Source: Bacteroidales bacterium
GTDB lineage: Bacteria > Bacteroidota > Bacteroidia > Bacteroidales > VadinHA17
Assembly (NCBI GenBank): GCA_025455505.1
Contig: JALOMK010000274.1
Coordinates: 1-5,200, forward strand
Direction of reading: 5' to 3'
Length of the DNA stretch: 5,200 nt
Position numbers and translations under genes: made by a program. This document shows, one piece after another, positions 1-5,200 of this stretch. Within the stretch, counting starts at the first letter, position 1, and the number at the start of each line of letters is the position of its first letter. The notes beneath the pieces were generated by a model. It was not told the origin of the DNA. It saw nothing but the letters and a program-made list of their open reading frames with translations, and ran no database searches.

Positions 1-802
1 TCATTATGGCAGAGTCGCTGCCTAAAAAGGACCTGTCTATGACAATGTGAACCCCCTGGCTTGGTTTTATTGCAGGCCGGCAACCAGGGTTATCCATCCT
101 GGCTATATCATCGGCAAAAACACCTGTAGCATTAACAACAAGACGTGATGTAAAGGAGTGTTCTTCTCCCGATACCGTATCCACTGCCCTGACTCCTGAA
201 ATTTTCCCCATACCATCCTTCATCAGGTCTGTAACCTTCATGTAGTTCACCAAAACGGCGCCCATTACGACCGCCTTCCTCGCAATCGCAAGTGCCATCC
301 TCGAATCGTCAAACTGGCCATCGTGGTATACAACTCCTCCCCTCAGGCCTGAATACTGAAGGAAAGGGAGCGTTTCAAGTGTTTTTTTCCTGTTTATGTA
401 ATGCGATCTGCCAAGGCTTAACCTTCCGGAAAGCAGGTCGTAAAACTTTAAGCCGACAGTGTAAAGTATTAAATCCCATATTGAATACAAGGGAATAACA
501 AACTCCTGGTTAAAAGTGAGATGCGGGGCATTCTTCAGCATCAAACCCCTCTCGTGAAGAGCCTCCATTACAAGAAGAAGATCACCCTGGGCCATGTACC
601 TTACCCCGCCATGTACAAGCTTCGTGCTCCTTGAAGAGGTACCCTTTGAAAAATCTGATTGTTCAAGAAGAAGAGTCTTATGCCCTCTTGCAGCGCTGTC
701 GAGAGCAATCCCAAGACCCGTTGCCCCTCCGCCAATCACAATAATATCCCACATTTCTCCCGGAATGCCCCTGGCCCTGGAAATCATTTCACCCCTGTCC
801 AT
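1..802 (-). CDS. glpD: Aerobic glycerol-3-phosphate dehydrogenase, N-terminal 267 residues (3' end outside window)
   Basis: FAD-dependent oxidoreductase that oxidises sn-glycerol 3-phosphate to dihydroxyacetone phosphate and, in this family, passes electrons to membrane quinone at the cytoplasmic face of the inner membrane. The frame is open from ATG at 802 to the window edge. Seen in the translation: a Rossmann FAD-binding strand with GGGATG at residues 24-29, the acidic end of the second strand (LLLEQSD, 44-50), the family signature GTSSRSTKLVHGGVRY (54-69), YHDGQFDDSR (159-168) and the second nucleotide-contact strand VVNATGVFADDI (222-233), followed by PSQGVHIVID (247-256). These match GlpD/GlpA closely. 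The family is usually about 500-550 residues, so about half is present. ATG 802 is chosen because an in-frame TAA lies two codons upstream and the roughly 17-residue leader before the FAD strand is typical of relatives. ATGs at residues 6 and 17 are possible alternatives; residue 6 has an AGGGG stretch just before it. There is no strong ribosome site at 802. Confidence 0.93.
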   Translation of the reverse strand, partial: MDRGEMISRARGIPGEMWDIIVIGGGATGLGIALDSAARGHKTLLLEQSDFSKGTSSRSTKLVHGGVRYMAQGDLLLVMEALHERGLMLKNAPHLTFNQEFVIPLYSIWDLILYTVGLKFYDLLSGRLSLGRSHYINRKKTLETLPFLQYSGLRGGVVYHDGQFDDSRMALAIARKAVVMGAVLVNYMKVTDLMKDGMGKISGVRAVDTVSGEEHSFTSRLVVNATGVFADDIARMDNPGCRPAIKPSQGVHIVIDRSFLGSDSAIM

Positions 803-901
803 CCGTTAACTGATTTTTAGATAATAATATTACACAGATTTTTGCGAAATTCAAAAACATATTGCAGGGGTGAAACCTCCCGGCAGTACAGGCTCACTGA
901 G
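803..901 (-). other. Intergenic spacer between the phosphodiesterase gene and glpD
   Basis: This 99-bp gap follows the TAA of the phosphodiesterase gene. Its upstream part (about 860-901) contains an imperfect hairpin, GGAGGT-TTC-ACCCC on the minus strand with one mismatch, followed after a short gap by TTTTTG. It could be a weak intrinsic terminator, but the stem is short and the T run overlaps the candidate glpD promoter. The AT-rich half (803-857) holds that promoter. No small ORF of note is seen. Confidence 0.3.
827..854 (-). promoter_or_regulatory. Candidate promoter for glpD
   Basis: On the minus strand, TTGAAT (854-849) is separated by 16 bp from TAATAT (832-827), which lies 24 bp before the glpD ATG at 802. 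This resembles a sigma-70 -35/-10 pair. The same bases can also be read as a Bacteroidota-style arrangement, with TTTTTG (857-852) followed after 19 bp by TAATATTA, although the usual TAnnTTTG box is only partly matched. The surrounding 803-860 stretch is clearly AT-rich. The call rests on motif resemblance and position only. Confidence 0.4.
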
Positions 902-2146
902 TTACCTGAGCATCCGCTTTACATTTACGGGATTACCGTCATTCGGGGCAGGCTTAATACCGAGTATCATGCAAATAAGGTTATAGACATCGACATTGTT
1001 AAGTTCATTTACTTTGAAGTTCTTCCTGAATGCCGGACCGTCTGCGTAGAATATCGAAAAGAGGTCGGGATTGAAATTATCATAGCCATGCGCTCCACCC
1101 CTTATGCGCGAGCCGTCGGGCCATGTTCCGATGCTCCACGAGCTGTCTGCAACAACAACAATTTCAGGTATCCTGGGGTGAGTTCCATAATTCCACCGGG
1201 CCGGGAGCTCTCCCTTTTTCCAGGCCTTCAGTCCCTTTGCACCTTCAAGCAGCATCAACACGCTGTCACCCTTTCCTTCGGCTGGATTAACAAGGTATAC
1301 AGGATTGCCGCCGGCAATCGAAGCTGTCAGCCTCTCGGGGATGTATTGCCTGAGATTTACGTAGCGCTCCGGTGATACCTCTGCCATGCCATGGTCAGAG
1401 AGAACTATGAGGTTTATCCTGCCGGCATCGGGAAGTTGCGAAAGCTTTGCCCTGAGGACGCCTATCAGGCTGTCGAGGTGTTCAACTACCCTGCCAGTCT
1501 TTTCCGATACAGGACCGGAATCATGGCTTGTAGCATCGGGCTCGTCAAAATACAGTGTAACCAGCCCCGGACGCTTTTCAGGCGGGTATCCCAGCCATTT
1601 TACCACTGTATCGATCCTGGCTTCATAAGAGTGTGATTCGTCGTATTTTTTCCAGTAAAACGGATGCATGCCCGCTACCGGGGCTTCGGAGCCGACCCAG
1701 AAGTAGGAAGCAGCTTTTATCCCCTGTTTCTGGGCCGTAACCCAAATAGGCTCTCCTCCGTAGAAGGCCGGGTTTTCAACTGCCGCCCTGTCGCCTATCC
1801 TGTAAAAAAGACCCAGATCGGGAGCGGCAAAGCTGTTGTTTATCAACCCGTGATGATCGGGATAAAGACCGGTTGCTATTGAATAGTGATTCGGGAAAGT
1901 GTTTGTCGGGAAAGAGGAGATCATTCTTTCAGCACTCACCCCGTCAGCCGCCAGCCTGTTGAGATTCGGAGTTTTATAGATCCTGTTGTAATCCCAGCGA
2001 AAGGCATCGAGCGAAACCATCAGGACATAGTTCTTTAAAGGTTTCCGGGAATCGCTTCGGAATCCAGAAATAATTACAGCCAGGATCAGGACTGCGATAA
2101 GTGCAAGTTTCCCTGCCTTGCCTTCAGAATTGTTTTCAACTGTCAT
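902..2146 (-). CDS. Exported type I phosphodiesterase/nucleotide pyrophosphatase (ENPP-like, alkaline phosphatase superfamily)
   Basis: A complete 414-residue enzyme of the PF01663 family, which hydrolyses phosphodiester or pyrophosphate bonds using two metal ions (usually zinc) and a threonine nucleophile. All expected catalytic positions are visible: D47 in MVSLDAFR, nucleophile T83 in PTNTFPNHYS, D204 and H208 in DEPDATSH, D251 and H252 in LSDHGM, and H353 in GAHGYDN. D-x3-H spacing and the two flanking motifs fit animal NPP1 and bacterial NPP. N-terminal residues 14-28 form a hydrophobic segment after a lysine, without a lipobox cysteine, so the protein is probably periplasmic or anchored in the inner membrane facing out. 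ATG 2146 is preceded by GAAAGGCGG, 5 nt away, the best ribosome site in the window. The gene starts 67 bp after the lactonase stop and ends 99 bp before glpD. The substrate cannot be fixed from sequence: nucleotides, nucleotide sugars and glycerophosphodiesters are all possible. Confidence 0.92.
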   Translation of the reverse strand: MTVENNSEGKAGKLALIAVLILAVIISGFRSDSRKPLKNYVLMVSLDAFRWDYNRIYKTPNLNRLAADGVSAERMISSFPTNTFPNHYSIATGLYPDHHGLINNSFAAPDLGLFYRIGDRAAVENPAFYGGEPIWVTAQKQGIKAASYFWVGSEAPVAGMHPFYWKKYDESHSYEARIDTVVKWLGYPPEKRPGLVTLYFDEPDATSHDSGPVSEKTGRVVEHLDSLIGVLRAKLSQLPDAGRINLIVLSDHGMAEVSPERYVNLRQYIPERLTASIAGGNPVYLVNPAEGKGDSVLMLLEGAKGLKAWKKGELPARWNYGTHPRIPEIVVVADSSWSIGTWPDGSRIRGGAHGYDNFNPDLFSIFYADGPAFRKNFKVNELNNVDVYNLICMILGIKPAPNDGNPVNVKRMLR

Positions 2147-2174
2147 CAGATCCGCCTTTCAGAATGTCTACGGC

Positions 2175-2182
2175 CAAATATA
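2175..2182 (-). promoter_or_regulatory. Possible Bacteroidota -7 box upstream of the phosphodiesterase gene
   Basis: TATATTTG on the minus strand matches the Bacteroidota -7 consensus TAnnTTTG exactly and lies 28 bp before the ATG at 2146, inside the 67-bp gap after the lactonase gene. No matching TTG-type -33 element is seen at the expected 19-20 bp upstream, so it may be chance in an AT-rich spacer. If real, the phosphodiesterase gene could be transcribed independently of the lactonase gene. Confidence 0.27.
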
Positions 2183-2213
2183 ATTCAAATGATATAAATT
2201 CCTGCGAGAGGCT

Positions 2214-3326
2214 CTAATAGAACTTCAGGCAGGCCGGTGCTTCAGAAGGATACTGTTGCGGAGGAAGAAGCGGCAGTCCCGTCTTTTTATCGATCCTGAA
2301 CACTGAAATTGAATCAGATTTCTGGTTGCCGACAAGGATGAAGCTTCCTGAGGGATCAAGTGTAAAATTCCTCGGCCAGTTGCCTCCGCATTTTGTGCGT
2401 CCGGCAAGTTCTAGAGTTCCGTCGTTCTCCACCCTGAATACAACAATAGTATTCTCGCCCCTGTTTGAGCCGTAAAGAAATCTACCGTCGCTGCTGAGAT
2501 GCACGTCAGCGCAGTAGTTGTTCTCAATATACCCGGGAGCAGTTGTCGGCACAGTCTGAATTATACGTAGCTGTCCCTCACCGTTGACATCATAGACAGT
2601 CACCTTCGATCCCAGCTCATTGATGACATACAATTTCGTGCCTTCCATGTTGAAAACAAAATGCCTCGGCCCAAATCCGGCAGGAAGAGGTTCGATTCCA
2701 TCCTCAATAAGATTCAGCTTCCCTGATAGTTCATCGAAATCGTATATCATTATCCTGTCAAGCCCCAGATCGCTGACATAGATTCTTCCACCGGAAGGGT
2801 TATTCATAATCATGTGGGCATGAGACCTGTCGGGTTCACCGGGATTATAAAGGATTGTATCTGTAATTGACTGAGGAATCCCCTTGTCATCGAGTTTCAC
2901 AACTGCAACTGAACCGTTCGGATAATTGGCAATGAAAACGTATCCGGAATCGGGTGACATCGATATGTAACAAGGCCCGGCATATGGGATCAGCATTTCG
3001 TTCAGCTTCTCAAAAACCGTCCCTGTATTGTCAACCCTGAAGGTCGACAGGCCGCCGCCGAACTCTCCCTTGAATTCCATTACTTCATTAATAACGTACA
3101 TGAGCTGCTTCCCTGCAGAATAACAGAAGTATGAAGGAGCGGGACCTACGTCAACCTGAGCCAGTGAAGTAAGTTTTCCGCTTGACTTGTCGAACTCGTA
3201 AACCGACATCCCGTTTTCTCCGGGTTTGTTGAAACCGCCTACAAACAGCCTGTGTTTTTCGCTGCATCCTTGAGTTAAAAAAGAGATTATCACCAAAACC
3301 GGAACCGTAAGGAATTTAAGTTTCAT
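2214..3326 (-). CDS. Lipoprotein of the lactonase/6-phosphogluconolactonase seven-bladed beta-propeller family
   Basis: A complete 370-residue protein of the PF10282 (YbhE-type Pgl) family. Known members hydrolyse 6-phosphogluconolactone or other sugar or acid lactones. Recognisable family segments are SHAHMI (168-173), VSDLGLDRIMIYD (184-196), GPRHFVF (219-225), YVINELGSKVTVYD (233-246), GRFLYGSNRGENTI (281-294) and PRNFTLDPSG (318-327) followed by VGNQKSDSISVF (332-343). These are successive propeller strands. The N terminus has a lysine-rich start, a hydrophobic stretch (5-18) and Cys21 preceded by LTQG, a relaxed lipobox, so it should be a lipoprotein. The E. coli enzyme is cytosolic and about 331 residues; the extra length here is mostly the export signal. 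Export argues against a role in the cytoplasmic pentose phosphate pathway and for an extracytoplasmic lactone substrate, which is inference. There is no clear ribosome site before ATG 3326, and the leader is AT-rich. It lies between a sialidase-fold gene and a phosphodiesterase gene on the same strand. Confidence 0.9.
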   Translation of the reverse strand: MKLKFLTVPVLVIISFLTQGCSEKHRLFVGGFNKPGENGMSVYEFDKSSGKLTSLAQVDVGPAPSYFCYSAGKQLMYVINEVMEFKGEFGGGLSTFRVDNTGTVFEKLNEMLIPYAGPCYISMSPDSGYVFIANYPNGSVAVVKLDDKGIPQSITDTILYNPGEPDRSHAHMIMNNPSGGRIYVSDLGLDRIMIYDFDELSGKLNLIEDGIEPLPAGFGPRHFVFNMEGTKLYVINELGSKVTVYDVNGEGQLRIIQTVPTTAPGYIENNYCADVHLSSDGRFLYGSNRGENTIVVFRVENDGTLELAGRTKCGGNWPRNFTLDPSGSFILVGNQKSDSISVFRIDKKTGLPLLPPQQYPSEAPACLKFY

Positions 3327-3398
3327 AACTGTAGATTGTTATTGTTGCAGGTTAATAATTATTCAAGGTTTTTATTCAGGCTGCCGCCACACAGTAAT

Positions 3399-3430
3399 GC
3401 AGGCTTCCGGCTTAATCATTTGCCGGCTGC
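3399..3430 (-). terminator. GC-rich hairpin downstream of the broken sialidase-fold gene
   Basis: An inverted repeat pairs CCGGC (3407-3411) with GCCGG (3422-3426) around a 10-nt AT-rich loop. An outer GCAG (3399-3402) pairs with CTGC (3427-3430), leaving a four-base bulge. It sits about 40-70 bp past the stop of the gene at 3470 and so is well placed as a terminator or a 3'-end stabilising hairpin. No T run follows on the minus strand, so a standard intrinsic terminator is not supported. Confidence 0.3.
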
Positions 3431-3469
3431 GTGCCATCAGCACAGAATTTATCAGTCTATACATTGATG

Positions 3470-4701
3470 TCATTTCTCTCCCAGCTTTGCATCAAGCTCG
3501 TCGAGCCTTACCCTTACACTGAGTATATAAGGCTGGCTTCCCTTCTCCCAGTGGCCGTAAGTTGTTACAACAAAGGTTCCGTCGGGCAGGAGCTCCACCC
3601 CGGGGTAACAGCAGTCCCAGCCATGGATATTGTCCTTGAACCTTATCCTGTACCGGCCCTTCCCGCCGTTACGGAGGTCGTCCCAGGTACCTACCCATCC
3701 AACCCAGTCGCCCTCTGTGGGACTTCCAAGGCCTGTTGACGATGCCACATCGCTGATGTTGACTTCACCCCTTGCAGTGGCAAGGCTGTCGAGACCCTGC
3801 CGGAATGTCAGGGGGCTGATATCGCGGAAAACGACAAGTATCCTTCCGTCGGGCGAGTACCTGAGCACGTGCCTGTCGCCGTTAAGCTCATTCGGGAGAG
3901 GCTTGGGAGCGCTCCATGTAGCGCCCTCATCCGATGAAAAAATGCGGGTGAACGAATTATACCTGGTTCACAAAGGTTCATGTCTCTTCTGCTTAGTACA
4001 GGCTCGGGATAGCTCCATGTCAGTCCTCCATCGACTGAAAAGGTCTTATAGAGAGTGAAAAGCCTTTGTTTATTCGCTGCCTGGTCAGCCTTATAGAATT
4101 CAGCACCGTTTTCGGTGAAAAACCTGAGGTCGTCGTGAAACAGCGCCATATATTTTCCGGGTCCCGGTATTATTTCCGAGACTGCCCCCATGACAACTAT
4201 CCCTCCCCAGTCACCGGCATTTTCGAGCTCACTCCATGTATTTCCGTCATCCTCCGAATGTGACAGCCGCGCCGGATACAAGCCTGAAAACATAATAAGC
4301 CTTTTCTTCCCAGATGCATCTGTTGTCCTGAAGAGTGTAGGCACCTCCTTTGATGTCTTCCAGCTGCTAGGCACAGGCAATCGTTCACTCCATGATTTAC
4401 CGCCATCTGCACTTCTCTTGTAAACTATCTCCCCCCTTCCGTGTCCCTTGGGATAGACTGCCAGGATCGTTTCCCCGTCATCCATAAGCGCTGTCGTGGG
4501 ATGTCCAAGGTACTGTCCTTCCTCCCTGTCCACAACAACCTGCCTGAACATATCCTTGTCGAGGTCGAAAACGGGTACCGAAAGGTACGATCCGCTTCCG
4601 GGACCCTTGCCGGGGCCCTGTGCATTGAGCAGTAAAGATCCCCCTGAATTAATAAGGACAATAAATGCTAGCGTTGAGAAATCTGGCAGGTCTATTCTCA
4701 T
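3470..4701 (-). pseudogene. Secreted sialidase-fold (BNR/Asp-box) protein, frame-disrupted
   Basis: Two consecutive frames form one exo-alpha-sialidase-like protein. The first frame runs from ATG 4701 for 252 codons to about 3946 and matches the family through CEPGIIRSP. The second runs from about 3943 to TGA at 3470 (157 codons) and resumes with IFSSDEGATWSAP and GDRHVLRYSPDGR, ending with PGVELLPDGTFVVTTYGHW. Left unrepaired, the first frame continues out of register to a stop at 3808. Four Asp-boxes (S-x-D-x-G-x-x-W) are visible: residues 97-104, 149-156 and 222-229, and one just after the break. These mark turns of a beta-propeller. A signal peptide (hydrophobic 11-25, probable cleavage after LNA27) implies export. 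The family includes sialidases and other glycan-binding or glycan-cleaving proteins; I cannot name the substrate. No ribosome site is seen before ATG 4701. Loss of function is likely if the break is real. A GTG at 3868 is not a credible start because it falls inside conserved sequence. Confidence 0.85.
3941..3949 (-). other. Frame-break point in the sialidase-fold gene
   Basis: Family-like sequence in the first frame ends at the CCC codon (3948-3946). Family-like sequence in the second frame begins at ATT (3943-3941), leaving two unassigned bases, GC. Immediately after lies a run of six T on the minus strand (3942-3937). Adding one T would restore the frame and give SPAFFSSDEG. That repaired join would still leave only about 25 residues between neighbouring Asp-boxes, against 45 and 66 for the preceding pairs, so sequence also appears to be missing. 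Confidence 0.75.
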
Positions 4702-4790
4702 AAGTCTTTGATAAGGATGAACAAAATCCCCACCCTGGTGCTCCTTCCGGAGATCAGCTACAATGCCTTGTATCCCGGGTGCATGAAAGT
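4702..4790 (-). other. Intergenic spacer upstream of the sialidase-fold gene
   Basis: This 89-bp gap contains several short palindromic pieces on the minus strand, such as CTCC-GGAA-GGAG and CACC-AG-GGTG, and a longer imperfect pairing of ATCTCC with GGGGAT followed by TTT. Together they could act as a weak terminator for the TIM-barrel gene. The sialidase frame stays open through almost the whole gap but has no ATG, GTG or TTG in it, so ATG 4701 remains the start. No ribosome site or clear promoter is visible. Confidence 0.3.
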
Positions 4791-5200
4791 CTATACCTCA
4801 AAGCTGTCGCATTCGCGGTAGGCTTCGATAACCCTCAGTTCTCCCTCTTTTGTGCCTCTCTGGCTGACACCGTGTTCCATGCAGAGAGTTCCGTTGTAAT
4901 TTTTACCGTAGAGATACTTGAAAATGTTCTTGTAGTTGATCTCGCCGGTAGTGGGCTCATTGCGTCCCGGGGTATCGCCGAGATGGAAGACTGCTATTTC
5001 GCTCCAGGCAGCTTCAATATTCGGTATGAGGTTTCCCTCGCTAATCTGCTGGTGGTAAAGGTCATCAAGCAGTTTGCATGAAGGCCTGTTTACAGCCCTG
5101 CATATCGCATAGCCCTGGGGAACCCTTGTAAGGAAGAGGCCCGGGTGGTCTCTGAGGTTGTTAAGAGGTTCCAGGACAAGTGTGATTCCTTCGGGTTCGA
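4791..5200 (-). CDS. Hydroxypyruvate isomerase-like TIM-barrel protein, C-terminal 135 residues (5' end outside window)
   Basis: The frame enters at the window edge and ends at TAG (4793-4791). It belongs to the xylose-isomerase-like TIM-barrel superfamily (AP endonuclease family 2 fold), which isomerises or epimerises sugars and sugar acids with a divalent metal. In the visible part, the late barrel strands carry the expected acidic ligands: E10 in LVLEPLNN, D45/D46 in LLDDLYHQQ, H72 and D75 in FHLGDTPGRNEP, and E108 in CMEHG. The segment DTPGRNEPTTGEINY (75-89) is the strongest signature and is characteristic of hydroxypyruvate isomerase (Hyi) and close relatives. Hyi converts hydroxypyruvate to tartronate semialdehyde in the cytoplasm, but many homologues act on other substrates, so no gene symbol is given. 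Typical length is 260-300 residues, so about half is present; any export signal would lie outside the window. The sialidase-fold gene starts 89 bp downstream on the same strand. Confidence 0.85.
   Translation of the reverse strand, partial: EPEGITLVLEPLNNLRDHPGLFLTRVPQGYAICRAVNRPSCKLLDDLYHQQISEGNLIPNIEAAWSEIAVFHLGDTPGRNEPTTGEINYKNIFKYLYGKNYNGTLCMEHGVSQRGTKEGELRVIEAYRECDSFEV

Noticed and set aside
594..809. A 71-codon plus-strand open frame opposite the start of glpD.
   Set aside because: It is antisense to the conserved FAD-binding region of GlpD and has no domain features of its own.
842..1375. A 177-codon plus-strand open frame opposite the phosphodiesterase gene.
   Set aside because: The minus strand here encodes catalytic motifs of a well-known family (DHG, GAHGYDN). 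The plus-strand translation has no recognisable domain or family motif and is best read as a shadow frame.
2225..2407. A 60-codon minus-strand frame within the lactonase gene.
   Set aside because: It is an out-of-frame shadow of the conserved C-terminal propeller strands.
3335..3366. A possible promoter for the lactonase gene beginning with TTGAAT at 3366-3361 on the minus strand.
   Set aside because: No acceptable -10 or TAnnTTTG box follows at a normal spacing, and the region is AT-rich enough for a TTGAAT to arise by chance.
3377..3408. A short direct repeat, CAGGCTGCC and CAGGCTTCC, in the spacer before the lactonase gene.
   Set aside because: There are only two imperfect 9-bp copies, 14 bp apart, and the second overlaps the hairpin arm. 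This is not enough to call an operator or a mobile-element trace.
3470..3868. An independent 132-residue protein starting at GTG 3868.
   Set aside because: The start falls within the conserved GDRHVLRYSPDGR stretch, and the same frame continues upstream through an Asp-box to 3943. It is the tail of the broken sialidase-fold protein.
3630..4058. A 142-codon plus-strand open frame crossing the frame break of the sialidase-fold gene.
   Set aside because: Both minus-strand frames on either side of the break carry Asp-box motifs, so the plus-strand frame is a shadow.
4779..5081. A 100-codon plus-strand open frame opposite the TIM-barrel gene.
   Set aside because: The minus strand encodes the Hyi-type DTPGRNEP segment and acidic metal ligands here. 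The plus-strand product only looks mildly hydrophobic.

Overview
The window reads as bacterial chromosome, most likely from the Bacteroidota. This is inferred from the character of the proteins: an exported propeller lactonase with a lipoprotein signal and a relaxed lipobox, a BNR/sialidase-fold secreted protein, a quinone-type GlpD, and AT-rich leaders with few strong Shine-Dalgarno sites. No rRNA or other marker is present, so the phylum is not proven. No tRNA, rRNA, CRISPR array, insertion sequence, integrase or phage gene was seen.

All five genes lie on the minus strand, so transcription runs from high to low coordinates. In that order they are: (1) the C-terminal 135 residues of a hydroxypyruvate-isomerase-like TIM-barrel protein (4791-5200, cut by the window edge); (2) a secreted Asp-box (BNR) sialidase-fold protein whose reading frame is broken at about 3941-3948 (3470-4701); (3) a lipoprotein of the seven-bladed 6-phosphogluconolactonase-like family (2214-3326); (4) an exported or membrane-anchored type I phosphodiesterase/nucleotide pyrophosphatase with a complete two-metal site (902-2146); (5) the N-terminal 267 residues of aerobic glycerol-3-phosphate dehydrogenase GlpD (1-802, cut by the window edge). 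Gaps between genes are 67 to 143 bp, so this is a co-directional cluster but not a tight, overlapping operon. A candidate promoter lies just upstream of glpD and a weaker one upstream of the phosphodiesterase gene.

Three of the five products carry export signals and belong to families acting on sugars, sugar lactones or phosphodiesters. The two edge genes encode cytoplasmic or inner-membrane carbon metabolism. A plausible but unproven reading is a small scavenging neighbourhood: extracytoplasmic processing of glycans and phosphodiesters, with sugar or glycerol-phosphate products fed to central metabolism.

The best anomaly is the broken sialidase-fold gene. The two frames abut with a clear change of frame. 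The distance between the Asp-boxes on either side is also too short for a propeller blade. This suggests an internal deletion of roughly 58 bp rather than only a one-base sequencing slip. I found no convincing evidence of a previously undescribed system; the rest looks like ordinary catabolic gene content.
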